From: Candidatus Gallacutalibacter stercoravium
GTDB lineage: Bacteria > Bacillota > Clostridia > Oscillospirales > Acutalibacteraceae
DNA: 40,841 nucleotides
Assembly (NCBI GenBank): GCA_018716975.1
Contig: DVJE01000024.1
Coordinates: 1 to 40,841 of the forward strand
Reading direction: 5' to 3'
In this document: positions 1 through 5,434 of the stretch, piece by piece
How positions within the stretch are numbered: the stretch's first letter is position 1
How the letters are laid out: the number at the start of each line of letters is the position of its first letter
Program-made: the position numbers and the translations under genes
Notes under the pieces: model-generated
What the model saw: only the letters and a program-made list of their open reading frames with translations
Database searches by the model: none
What the model was told of the DNA's origin: nothing

Positions 1-14
1 GTTATACTTTTGTT

Positions 15-98
15 CATGAAGGATATGGCCCCCTCTCGTTTCGTTGTTGTCGGCAACTCCAACTTTAACCGATGAGGCCTTATCCTTCATCCTTTTTT
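15..98 (+). terminator. Large stem-loop followed by T-run
   Basis: A 15-bp inverted repeat (arms 16-30 and 76-90, one mismatch) is followed by six T residues at 93-98. It is probably the intrinsic terminator of a gene lying upstream of the window. The 45-nt loop is longer than usual, so the 3' end of a structured RNA is an alternative. Confidence 0.6.
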
Positions 99-161
99 AT
101 TTAACTGTCCAATATCTATTGTAATCCTACACGCCAAAAGCAAATCTTGTAAAATTAGGGC

Positions 162-190
162 TTGATTTTTGCTGCACAGTAAGCTATAAT
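162..190 (+). promoter_or_regulatory. Sigma-A promoter of tRNA-Val
   Basis: TTGATT (162-167) and TATAAT (185-190) are separated by 17 bp. Initiation about 7 bases later would start just before the tRNA at 208. Confidence 0.8.
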
Positions 191-207
191 AGTCGAGCAA
201 TAGCGAT

Positions 208-283
208 GGACGTTTAGCTCAGCTGGTAGAGCATGCGCTTGACGTGCGCAGGGTCAGCGGTTCGAGTCCGTTAACGTCCACCA
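208..283 (+). tRNA. tRNA-Val (anticodon GAC)
   Basis: A full cloverleaf with an encoded CCA end is visible. The acceptor stem GGACGTT pairs with AACGTCC, and the D stem is GCTC/GAGC. The anticodon stem TGCGC/GCGCA carries loop TTGACGT, giving anticodon GAC, which reads valine codons GUC and GUU. The T loop is TTCGAGT. The last seven bases, TCCACCA, recur at 12251-12257, and the DNA between is a mobile element, so this tRNA end is the inferred attachment site. No terminator follows directly; the hairpin now at 12260-12300 was probably its own before the insertion. The tRNA itself is intact. Confidence 0.97.
277..283 (+). repeat. attL core candidate (TCCACCA)
   Basis: This is the left copy of a 7-bp repeat formed by the tRNA-Val 3' end; its partner lies at 12251-12257. 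Support comes from context: removing the intervening DNA restores a tRNA followed two bases later by an intrinsic terminator. Joining the two element ends extends the recombinase frame. The exact crossover dinucleotide cannot be read from the sequence. Confidence 0.65.
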
Positions 284-334
284 AGTAAGACAAAGGCGAA
301 CATGGCCATTATATGTAGCGGTGTTTTCGGCTTT

Positions 335-372
335 GTAAAAGAAATAGCGGACAGGTTGTAATACCTGCCCGC
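335..372. terminator. Bidirectional terminator at left end of element
   Basis: The arms 347-356 and 363-372 form a 10-bp GC-rich stem with one mismatch. On the minus strand TATTTCTTTT follows it, just after the sigma-like gene. On the plus strand TTTCTGTTTA follows. In a circular form of the element the plus direction would terminate the recombinase gene, whose frame would stop at 359-361. Confidence 0.7.
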
Positions 373-379
373 TTTCTGT

Positions 380-1138
380 TTATATCCAGCCATTCTGTTC
401 CTCATATTCAAGAATACGTTCCTCAACGCTGCCGGACTGATTCCACGCCGCCCAGCCGGTGCCTTGATAGGCTTTAGCCGTAATAATTTCATCTGCGAAA
501 GGGCGGAGCCGCCGGAGATTTTCCCCACGATGGAGCTTGCGAAGCGCGTCATGCTCCTTCGGCCCCACATTGTGAAGCTTAATGCCCATCTCCGCCGCAA
601 TCTGTGCCCGCGTCTTCTCCTCATAATAACGCTTTTCCAGAATAGAGCGCCGTTCCGCGTCTAATGTAGATAAACAAATATCTAGAGCGTTATGCAGTTG
701 CCCGATAAACACTCGCTTCTCTGCATCTTGAAAAGGTTTTTCCGCAGCCGGATCCGTTACCGTGTCCCCTAGCGTGATATCGTCGGTGCCGGGGAGTGCT
801 GCATCTAGGCTTTCCGCTGTATCCAGCGGTTCAAGTTTTGTGCCGCCGCGGGCGCGAATAAGGGCATTCAGACGATTTTTTAGCGGATAATCAAGATAGG
901 CTAAGAAAGAATATTCTTTAGCCGGGTTATATGCCTGAACGGCGTCGCAGAAGGCAAAAAAACTTTCCTGTTGCGCATCTTCCAGCGTTACACCGCATCG
1001 GGCCATAGACGCCGCGCGCTTGCGGTATCCCTCAAAAGCTTTTTGATAGAACAGGCGATCCACCTTTTCCCACAAAAGCCTGGCGGCTTCCTTGTCCCCT
1101 TGTTGGGCCCGTATGGCAAGCGCTTCTTTTTCCTCCAC
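380..1138 (-). CDS. Sigma-70-like phage/ICE sigma factor
   Basis: This 252-residue protein resembles the sigma-70-like proteins of clostridial phages and integrative elements. The N-terminal half looks like sigma region 2 (an acidic DAQQESFFAFCDAV stretch followed by aromatic and basic residues in a PLKNRLNALIRA helix). Residues from about 150 (LSTLDAERRSILEKRYYEEKTRAQIAAEMG) look like region 4 with its helix-turn-helix. The start is GTG with AGGAGG nine bases upstream. In phages such proteins sit at the end of the early operon and switch on late genes. Here no late genes follow and the chromosome begins 97 bp away. The target promoters are unknown; it could act on a helper phage, which is speculation. 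Confidence 0.72.
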   Translation of the reverse strand: MEEKEALAIRAQQGDKEAARLLWEKVDRLFYQKAFEGYRKRAASMARCGVTLEDAQQESFFAFCDAVQAYNPAKEYSFLAYLDYPLKNRLNALIRARGGTKLEPLDTAESLDAALPGTDDITLGDTVTDPAAEKPFQDAEKRVFIGQLHNALDICLSTLDAERRSILEKRYYEEKTRAQIAAEMGIKLHNVGPKEHDALRKLHRGENLRRLRPFADEIITAKAYQGTGWAAWNQSGSVEERILEYEEQNGWI

Positions 1139-1156
1139 TATTACTGCCCTCCTATG

Positions 1157-1181
1157 GAAAAGCCCCCGTTGCCCGGGGGCC
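1157..1181 (-). terminator. Intrinsic terminator after the 1233-1820 gene
   Basis: On the minus strand GCCCCCGGGCAACGGGGGC is followed by TTTTCC. It lies between the end of the upstream gene and the start of the sigma-like gene, so that gene is probably read at reduced level or from its own promoter. A second small hairpin (AGGCC/GGCCT) lies at about 1203-1219. Confidence 0.75.
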
Positions 1182-1232
1182 TCACGTTATTTACCAAGTT
1201 ACTAGGCCGCTTTGGCCTTTATAAATAGGAGG

Positions 1233-1820
1233 TTATATTTCACCTATTTCGTCCAGCGAGGGACGGAACACTTCATCAAACTTAGCGTCCATTGTTCGGA
1301 TGGTTGCCTGATTGGGGGATTGAATCGCGGTAATCATCATCTTTTTCATGTCCTCCGCACATTTCACCTTTGCACCGCCATCTGCACGATGTAAAGGCGA
1401 CGCCGCCCCCTCTACCCCGGTAAAAAGCTGGTTCTTTTTTGCATAGTTGTGCAGCACTTGCAGCATGGTGGGATTATCTGCATAGTTTTCCGTTGCCATT
1501 CTATTGAGCGTGTCCAAAGAAAAAGTGAAATAGGGGCTTTCCAGCATATCCACAACGTCCTTTTGATATAGTGCGGCTTTGGGTTCCCAATATCGTTTAA
1601 TCTTAGCTATCAGCTTGTCGCACTTGTCAGTAATAGCTTGTGCATAGCTGTTCTGGTTTTCCCGAAGCTGCTCTTTCCGTTCAGCGGTGAATTGCTGAAA
1701 GGCGGATTCTGTGTAATTCTTCTGTGCTTGTGTCATTTCTTCTTCAAAATTGGAAGATAACAGCGCATACTGATTTAATGTAGCCCGTAGGTCGTTTAGT
1801 TCATTCTTATAAACCGACAT
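1233..1820 (-). CDS. Hypothetical coiled-coil-rich protein
   Basis: I do not recognise this 195-residue protein. It is charged and strongly helical, rich in Glu, Gln, Lys and Asn, with likely coiled coil across residues 10-75 (repeats such as NFEEEMTQAQKNYTES). There is no signal peptide, membrane segment or zinc motif. The ATG at 1820 was chosen over a longer frame starting at 1916 because GGAGAG lies about eight bases upstream, and because the longer start falls inside the leader RNA at 1837-1939. That leader ends in a terminator immediately before this gene, so expression may depend on readthrough. Composition fits a phage accessory protein. Confidence 0.6.
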   Translation of the reverse strand: MSVYKNELNDLRATLNQYALLSSNFEEEMTQAQKNYTESAFQQFTAERKEQLRENQNSYAQAITDKCDKLIAKIKRYWEPKAALYQKDVVDMLESPYFTFSLDTLNRMATENYADNPTMLQVLHNYAKKNQLFTGVEGAASPLHRADGGAKVKCAEDMKKMMITAIQSPNQATIRTMDAKFDEVFRPSLDEIGEI

Positions 1821-1836
1821 GTTTTTTCTCTCCATT

Positions 1837-1939
1837 TCAAAAATTTTGATAAACAAAAAGGCACGGGACAGCAGCGTTTTGGCTGTTTCCCATGCCTGTA
1901 TTACGGCTTTGCCCAAATGGGGCGGTACTCATGCTTTAT
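1837..1939 (-). ncRNA. Leader RNA/peptide element, copy 1 (AUGAGUACC family)
   Basis: Transcription from the promoter at 1946-1974 would begin about seven bases before ATGAGTACC. A 31-codon frame (MSTAPFGQSRNTGMG..., stop TGA at 1837-1839) starts there with no Shine-Dalgarno. The RNA can fold into a GCCCC/GGGC hairpin, a GCC/GGC hairpin, and a strong imperfect stem (arms about 1861-1877 and 1881-1896) followed by TTTTTG. That last stem is an intrinsic terminator lying inside the peptide frame. The gene at 1820 starts just downstream. The layout suggests an attenuator with a leader peptide, or a short independent RNA. A related copy lies at 3771-3857. Confidence 0.6.
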
Positions 1940-1945
1940 AGCTTT

Positions 1946-1974
1946 ATTTTACCATATTTCGGCCGGTTACGCAA
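1946..1974 (-). promoter_or_regulatory. Sigma-A promoter of leader RNA copy 1
   Basis: On the minus strand TTGCGT (1969-1974) and TAAAAT (1946-1951) are separated by 17 bp. The predicted start lies around 1939, so the short ATG frame at 1932 would have almost no leader. A GCCGGTT/AACCGGC inverted repeat overlaps the -35 side and may be an operator. Confidence 0.7.
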
Positions 1975-2029
1975 CACAAAACCGGCTGTCGGCAACTTTT
2001 GTATAGCAGACTTTGAAAACTAGCACACA

Positions 2030-2058
2030 TTGTTTTTTAGGCTCATTTGTGCTAAAAT
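2030..2058 (+). promoter_or_regulatory. Promoter of the DnaD-like/zeta-like cassette
   Basis: TTGTTT (2030-2035) and TAAAAT (2053-2058) are 17 bp apart on the plus strand, divergent from the leader promoter at 1946-1974. Because the start site would be near 2065, the TTG at 2030 cannot be the start codon of the next gene. Confidence 0.6.
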
Positions 2059-2101
2059 AGAGCTAAAGGTAAGGGTTTTTTGTGCTTGGCTCTTTCGCCT
2101 A

Positions 2102-2731
2102 GTGGTTAACGCTTTCGAACGATGGCTCGAAACTCGCTATTTGCCCGCACCATCACAATTGCTGTGGTACAAACTGTTTGCACTATTCAATAGATGCGGG
2201 TGGGCTGAATGGGTGACAGTAGATAACCAGAGATTGATGTCGTTAATCCAATGTGAGAGCAAGAACACTTTCCTACGTGCTAGGGATAACCTCATAGAAG
2301 CCGGGCTTATTGAGTTCCGAAAAGGGAAAAAGGGTTCTCCAAGCCAATATAAATATATTAGTTTTGGTTCAAAAAATGAACCGCAATCGGAACCTGAAAC
2401 GGAACCACAAGCGGAACCCTTTGCGGAACCACAAACGGAACACATAAATAAACTAAACAAAACTAAACCAAACAAAGAAGTAATAGGTAGTAATAATAAA
2501 ACCCCTAAACCCCCTTACCAGGAGTTCCGGCAATATGCGGGTAATGTAATGATACAGAATGCTGGGCTTTGCTGCGCCGCCAGCCGGGTGTTATTTTGGA
2601 ATATGTGGAAGGGGAGGGCCAGGAATGAAGACATATACCATCATCGGGGGCGTGAACGGCACCGGGAAAAGCAGCCTAACAGGCGTTTTAAAGGCAGAAA
2701 CTACCGACCTGGGCCAAATTATCGACGTTGA
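2102..2731 (+). CDS. Phage-type replication protein, winged-helix (DnaD-like N-terminus), 3' end disturbed
   Basis: From residue 4 the protein matches the winged-helix N-terminal domain of phage replication proteins (FERWLETRYLPAPSQLLWYKL, then WVTVDNQRLM and a GLIEFRKGKKG wing). About residues 98-118 form a Glu/Pro/Thr/Gln repeat linker, followed by an Asn/Lys-rich segment. The C-terminal 60 residues are Arg-rich and overlap the zeta-like gene out of frame; they look non-native. A one-base shift between about 2541 and 2580 would instead end the gene with a TGA at 2626-2628, an ATGA overlap with the next start. The start is set at GTG 2102 because a promoter overlaps the earlier TTG; no good ribosome site is visible, so the start is uncertain. 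Confidence 0.6.
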   Translation: MVNAFERWLETRYLPAPSQLLWYKLFALFNRCGWAEWVTVDNQRLMSLIQCESKNTFLRARDNLIEAGLIEFRKGKKGSPSQYKYISFGSKNEPQSEPETEPQAEPFAEPQTEHINKLNKTKPNKEVIGSNNKTPKPPYQEFRQYAGNVMIQNAGLCCAASRVLFWNMWKGRARNEDIYHHRGRERHREKQPNRRFKGRNYRPGPNYRR

Positions 2732-3185
2732 TAAAATCACCGCTTCCCTGGGAGGCAACCGGCTGCAAGGGGGCAAAGAAGCCATTGCAAGAATAGAGGA
2801 CTGCTTACAGAAAGGGATTTGTTTCACGCAGGAAACCACGCTTTCCGGGCAGCGAACAGAAAAAACCGCCCGCCGGGCCAGGGCACAGGGGTATTATATC
2901 CGCCTGTATTATGTGGGTTTAGATACCTCGCAAGAAAGCTTAAAGCGCATCCGCAACCGCGTGGAAAAGGGCGGGCACGATATCCCGGCGCCCGATGTGC
3001 TGAAACGCTTTGACAGCCGGTTTCGGGACGTTCAAAAGATTCTCCCGTACTGTGATGAAGCAACCTTTTTTGACAACGACAACGGGTTTCGTGCGGTGGG
3101 AGAATACCGCAACGGGGAAATTATCCAGATTGCCGACCAGCCCCCCGTGTGGTTTAGCCTGTTAAAAGAATACTTGCAAAAATAA
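2625..3185 (+). CDS. Zeta-toxin-like P-loop kinase
   Basis: This 186-residue P-loop protein resembles the zeta toxin / UDP-GlcNAc kinase-like family. The Walker A is GGVNGTGKS at residues 8-16. DVDKI at about 38-42 and QETTL at about 71-75 match the substrate-binding positions of the family, and the Arg-rich RKTARRAR-type helix and RIRNRVEKGGHDIP segment match the lid region. The ATG at 2625 has GGGGAGG upstream and was chosen over an earlier in-frame start. No epsilon-type antitoxin is visible: the partner upstream is a DnaD-like gene. Many stand-alone members of this family in phages have no proven toxicity, so the toxin label is only a family name. Confidence 0.75.
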   Translation: MKTYTIIGGVNGTGKSSLTGVLKAETTDLGQIIDVDKITASLGGNRLQGGKEAIARIEDCLQKGICFTQETTLSGQRTEKTARRARAQGYYIRLYYVGLDTSQESLKRIRNRVEKGGHDIPAPDVLKRFDSRFRDVQKILPYCDEATFFDNDNGFRAVGEYRNGEIIQIADQPPVWFSLLKEYLQK

Positions 3186-3511
3186 AAAGCCGGGGCTAAC
3201 CGGCTTTCATGCTTATGGGGATTTGTTTGCAGGGCCTTCAATATACAAAAAGGCGGGAAAAACCCGCCCTGTGCAATCGCTCGGTCAATTTCTTCATACA
3301 AAGAACGGGTTAAATCGTCTAAGCCGTTAGTTTCGTGAGGAAACGCAACAATATGCCCCTCCGGCGTGTCTACGCCATTTTCTATCAGGTACGTAAGGGG
3401 ATCCTTGTCGGTTGTAAAAGCCTTTCCGTTTTCTAACAAAAATGAAGTGGTGCGTTGCGCCGATACATATTTTTGTACCAAATCCGCCAACCGCTTAATT
3501 CTGCCATCCAT
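3032..3511 (-). CDS. Hypothetical protein, 3' part probably out of frame
   Basis: The first 85 or so residues (MDGRIKRLADLVQKYV..., then NGVDTPEGHIVAFPHETNGLDDL) look like a genuine small soluble protein. Beyond that the frame runs antisense through the end of the zeta-like gene and its residues look random. The change falls at a perfect GGCGGG/CCCGCC hairpin with T5 (3252-3268). One base more or less in the poly-T would give an ending LYIEGPANKSP and a stop at 3213-3215. I infer a frameshift, with the natural gene being 3213-3511. It overlaps the upstream gene by 17 bp and is probably co-transcribed with it. Function is unknown. Confidence 0.45.
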   Translation of the reverse strand: MDGRIKRLADLVQKYVSAQRTTSFLLENGKAFTTDKDPLTYLIENGVDTPEGHIVAFPHETNGLDDLTRSLYEEIDRAIAQGGFFPPFCILKALQTNPHKHESRLAPAFYFCKYSFNRLNHTGGWSAIWIISPLRYSPTARNPLSLSKKVASSQYGRIF

Positions 3512-3728
3512 TATTTATCCCCAATTCCTTCACGACTTTTTCTAGTTCGTCAAGCTTTGCTTGCTGCTCATCAGCTCGAATTGCACCGAGCGTGATATTG
3601 CAGGCGTACATAATCGCGTTAGCGTCTTTCGCTTCTATTTCGCCGTTCAAGACCATATTCGCAACGCGGTTTAGGGCTTGCCGTACCTGTTTCGGCGTGG
3701 TTAATTTTAATCGTTTTCTAGCTGCCAC
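3495..3728 (-). CDS. Hypothetical small phage/ICE protein
   Basis: A 77-residue charged protein (AARKRLKLTTPKQVRQALNR..., ending KELGINNGWQN). It looks helical, with a basic N-terminus and an acidic, possibly coiled C-terminal helix. Similar small proteins occur in clostridial prophages, without known function. The GTG at 3728 was chosen because GGGGATGGGG lies just upstream; a GTG seven codons earlier is possible. It lies just downstream of leader RNA copy 2, whose terminator separates it from the promoter at 3863-3891. Confidence 0.6.
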   Translation of the reverse strand: MAARKRLKLTTPKQVRQALNRVANMVLNGEIEAKDANAIMYACNITLGAIRADEQQAKLDELEKVVKELGINNGWQN

Positions 3729-3770
3729 AGTATCACCCCATCCCCGCACATTATTGCCTAAAGCAGCAGC

Positions 3771-3857
3771 TTAAAAAATGAAAAGGGAACAACCAGACAT
3801 AGATCTGACTGTTCCCTTGCCCCGAAGGCTACCAGCTATTGCTGGGGTACTCATTTT
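3771..3857 (-). ncRNA. Leader RNA/peptide element, copy 2 (AUGAGUACC family)
   Basis: A consensus promoter (3863-3891) places the start of transcription two or three bases before ATGAGTACC. A 27-codon frame runs from 3854 to the TAA at 3771 (MSTPAIAGSLRGKG...). The RNA contains a CCAGC-AATA-GCTGG hairpin, a GCC-TTCG-GGC hairpin with a UUCG loop, and a terminator stem GGGAACA...TGTTCCC followed by a T-rich run. Order and sequence match copy 1 at 1837-1939: ATGAGTACC, a hairpin, a GCC-loop-GGC hairpin, GGGAA and a T-tailed stem. The reading frame and RNA fold overlap, so either could be the selected product. Confidence 0.62.
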
Positions 3858-3862
3858 TCTAT

Positions 3863-3891
3863 ATTATATCACAAAAGGGGGGATGGGTCAA
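3863..3891 (-). promoter_or_regulatory. Sigma-A promoter of leader RNA copy 2
   Basis: TTGACC (3886-3891) and TATAAT (3863-3868) are exactly 17 bp apart on the minus strand, one of the best promoters in the element. It overlaps the stop codon of the upstream gene, so leader copy 2 has its own initiation within the operon. Confidence 0.8.
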
Positions 3892-4070
3892 GAATTTGCG
3901 GCGCCGTCGCTGGGCTTATGGGGCTTTTTAGTGGTTAAATAGATATGCTTATACGGCGGGTTATTGTCGCTTTGGTGTATCCGCACTTTAGGCAGCAAAC
4001 CCTCAACAAAACGCTGAATAACGCCCGCTGTTTGCTCTTCGCCGTCTATGTAGGCTATGGTAACCTTCAT
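3888..4070 (-). CDS. Hypothetical 60-residue phage protein
   Basis: The protein begins MKVTIAYIDGEEQ and ends with HIYLTTKKPHKPSDGAANS. The pattern of a beta strand, a helix with LLPKVRIHQSD, then a strand is like small conserved proteins of clostridial prophages with no assigned role. The ATG at 4070 has AAAGGGGG upstream and overlaps the previous stop by four bases (ATGA), so translation is probably coupled. The promoter of leader RNA copy 2 overlaps its stop codon. Confidence 0.7.
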   Translation of the reverse strand: MKVTIAYIDGEEQTAGVIQRFVEGLLPKVRIHQSDNNPPYKHIYLTTKKPHKPSDGAANS

Positions 4071-4354
4071 TTTGCGCCCCCTTTCTCTGAAATCAGAGCC
4101 AGCAATCCGACGAGCAAGCCCTCGGGATTCTTTGAACGGCATACCCGGCGGGCAACCTGCATTAGGGTTCCATCATACGGCACCGGGCCACGGCACGATA
4201 AACGCTTGTAAAGAGCGTAAATATTGGGATATTTTTCGCCAGGGGCTTTACTATCGCAGCTTTTTGGTGTATGATAAAGCTGGATGATGTTTGTTTGCCC
4301 TTGTGCGGTTGCCGCCGTGCGGGGGCGCTTTTTTATGTTCTCATTTGTTCTCAT
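4067..4354 (-). CDS. Hypothetical basic 95-residue protein
   Basis: A basic protein (N-terminus MRTNENIKKRPRTAAT) with a conserved-looking C-terminal segment, LMQVARRVCRSKNPEGLLVGLLALISEKG, that could form two helices. No domain is recognised. It overlaps the upstream gene by 14 bp and the downstream gene by 4 bp, and GAAGGGA lies upstream of the ATG. This is one of a run of six tightly packed genes. Confidence 0.6.
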   Translation of the reverse strand: MRTNENIKKRPRTAATAQGQTNIIQLYHTPKSCDSKAPGEKYPNIYALYKRLSCRGPVPYDGTLMQVARRVCRSKNPEGLLVGLLALISEKGGAK

Positions 4355-4565
4355 TTTCTTTCCCTTCCATCACAAACTTTTGCAGTAACTTTTGCGCTAA
4401 AGATTTTGCGGTAGCGCGGGAGCCCTTTAAATAGCCGTATTGAAACGCCAACCCAATAGCGCGTGCGTTGTTCGGCATGTCCAACAACTCCCGGATTTCA
4501 TTTGTTCGCATGTCGTATGATGCCGGCACCTCAAACTCTGCAACCTTTTCCGCTATGGTCTTCAT
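4341..4565 (-). CDS. Hypothetical 74-residue protein
   Basis: A small helical protein (MKTIAEKVAEFEVPASYDMRT..., LLDMPNNARAIGLAFQYGYLKG). The ending, rich in Lys and Glu, lies in the overlap with the next gene. The pattern is reminiscent of small phage-encoded DNA-metabolism accessory proteins but no function is assigned. GGGAGG lies eight bases before the ATG, which directly follows the stop of the upstream gene. Confidence 0.65.
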   Translation of the reverse strand: MKTIAEKVAEFEVPASYDMRTNEIRELLDMPNNARAIGLAFQYGYLKGSRATAKSLAQKLLQKFVMEGKENENK

Positions 4566-4826
4566 CTATTGCGCCTCCCGTTCTAATTCTTCCAGCACAT
4601 TTACAAAGGTGGCGGCCGTCATAAAGCCGGATAATGTAAGACACCCAAGACTACGGCCATTTCCGCAGCCGTAAGTATTCCAACTTTTCCCTGAAAGACG
4701 CTTAGCAAACTGTACAACATCATTGCCGAACAGCCGGACAGCCTGCGCTTCACTCACTACATCTTGGCTTCCCACTAAAAAAGCATGTTTTTCAAACAAG
4801 GCCGTAACCTCAACCTTATTCCACAT
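4566..4826 (-). CDS. Hypothetical 86-residue protein
   Basis: A soluble small protein (MWNKVEVTALFEKHAFLVGSQ...). A strand-helix pattern is followed by a Gly/Cys-containing middle (SWNTYGCGNGRSLGCLTLSG) and an acidic C-terminal helix. Only two cysteines are present, so there is no obvious metal site. AAAGGGGG lies eight bases upstream. Its start overlaps the end of the small membrane protein gene by 11 bp. Confidence 0.65.
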   Translation of the reverse strand: MWNKVEVTALFEKHAFLVGSQDVVSEAQAVRLFGNDVVQFAKRLSGKSWNTYGCGNGRSLGCLTLSGFMTAATFVNVLEELEREAQ

Positions 4827-4950
4827 TTCGATAGCCCCCTTTCCTTCTTACCGCTCTATGCCGGCGCCGTTCCCGGGCCATATCTCGCAAGAGATAGGCC
4901 AGGTTGCACATGAGGCTGGCAAACAGCACCAGCAACACCCATAACATCAT
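4816..4950 (-). CDS. Small single-pass membrane protein (44 aa)
   Basis: A short gene of 44 residues: MMLWVLLVLFASLMCNLAYLL is a clear membrane segment and is followed by an Arg/Lys-rich cytoplasmic tail (RDMARERRRHRAVRRKGG), predicting N-out/C-in topology. GGAGG lies five bases before the ATG at 4950. The stop lies within the next gene, so the two are probably translationally coupled. Small membrane proteins of this type in phage early regions are often of unknown role (superinfection exclusion or host takeover are possibilities only). Confidence 0.65.
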   Translation of the reverse strand: MMLWVLLVLFASLMCNLAYLLRDMARERRRHRAVRRKGGYRNVE

Positions 4951-5000
4951 GAAATCCTCCACCATTATCATTCCTTTCTGCTTTTGGTTCCGTATATGGT

Positions 5001-5249
5001 TCAGTTTTCAGTTGGTTTATTGCTCCCAATTTGGTGAACCCCGTACTCATACCCTTCAAAATAGTCGGATTCCTCCGGCGTTATCAGCGAAACGCCTGTA
5101 TCCATATCGTAGCTTAACGGTTGCACCCAGCGCCGCCCGTTCGCCTCTACCAATGCCAGGACTAAAATGGGTAAATACACGTTTTCCTTTTTAGGCTTGT
5201 AGACGGCCTGCATCCCCTTCGGCGCGGGGATTATCTGCAATATGTTCAC
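5001..5249 (-). CDS. Conserved hypothetical phage/ICE protein
   Basis: An 82-residue protein (NILQIIPAPKGMQAVYKPKKENV, then VLALVEANGRRWVQPLSYD) that recalls a family of short proteins common in clostridial prophages and integrative elements, function unknown. The GTG at 5249 was chosen because AAGGAG lies ten bases upstream, although an ATG seven codons earlier is in frame. It is the first gene after the repeat region at 5296-5420 in the leftward operon. Confidence 0.65.
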   Translation of the reverse strand: MNILQIIPAPKGMQAVYKPKKENVYLPILVLALVEANGRRWVQPLSYDMDTGVSLITPEESDYFEGYEYGVHQIGSNKPTEN

Positions 5250-5295
5250 GCTCCTGCGCTCCTTTCTCATGGTTCAGATTTTCCTCTTACCGGGG

Positions 5296-5420
5296 CCTTT
5301 TGTAGCTTTTGTGGCTTTTGTGACGAGGGTTACCTGCCATTTTGTTTTGTAGCTTTTGCACCTTTTGTACCATGGGTTAACCTGCAATTTTCTGTTTTGA
5401 GCCTTTTGAGAATTTTGAGG
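5296..5420. repeat. Nested 9-nt / ~50-60-nt repeats, candidate replication origin
   Basis: Read on the minus strand, three blocks (about 5394-5420, 5344-5371 and 5297-5322) each hold three 9-nt units of the type nnYnCAAAA. The blocks are separated by two related linkers containing GCAGGTTAACCC and GCAGGTAACCC. The array lies immediately downstream of the replisome organizer gene, a common place for phage origins with iterons. No long start-to-stop frame spans it convincingly, although a Lys/Tyr/Thr-rich frame is open across it. Confidence 0.6.
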
Positions 5421-5434
5421 CCGTATACAGAGGT

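Noticed and set aside
271-624. Open frame on the minus strand overlapping the tRNA
   Set aside because: It covers the tRNA gene, the left attachment site and the sigma-like gene in another frame, with a highly Arg-rich random composition.
1155-1220. Strong promoter for the sigma-like gene
   Set aside because: Only terminator-like hairpins are visible in this spacer; no acceptable -35/-10 pair was found.
2030-2101. TTG at 2030 as the start of the DnaD-like gene
   Set aside because: A 17-bp-spaced promoter (2030-2058) overlaps it, so the transcript would start downstream. The first 24 residues do not resemble the family.
5296-5420. CRISPR array
   Set aside because: The units are 9 nt with no unique spacers of constant length, and no cas genes are present.
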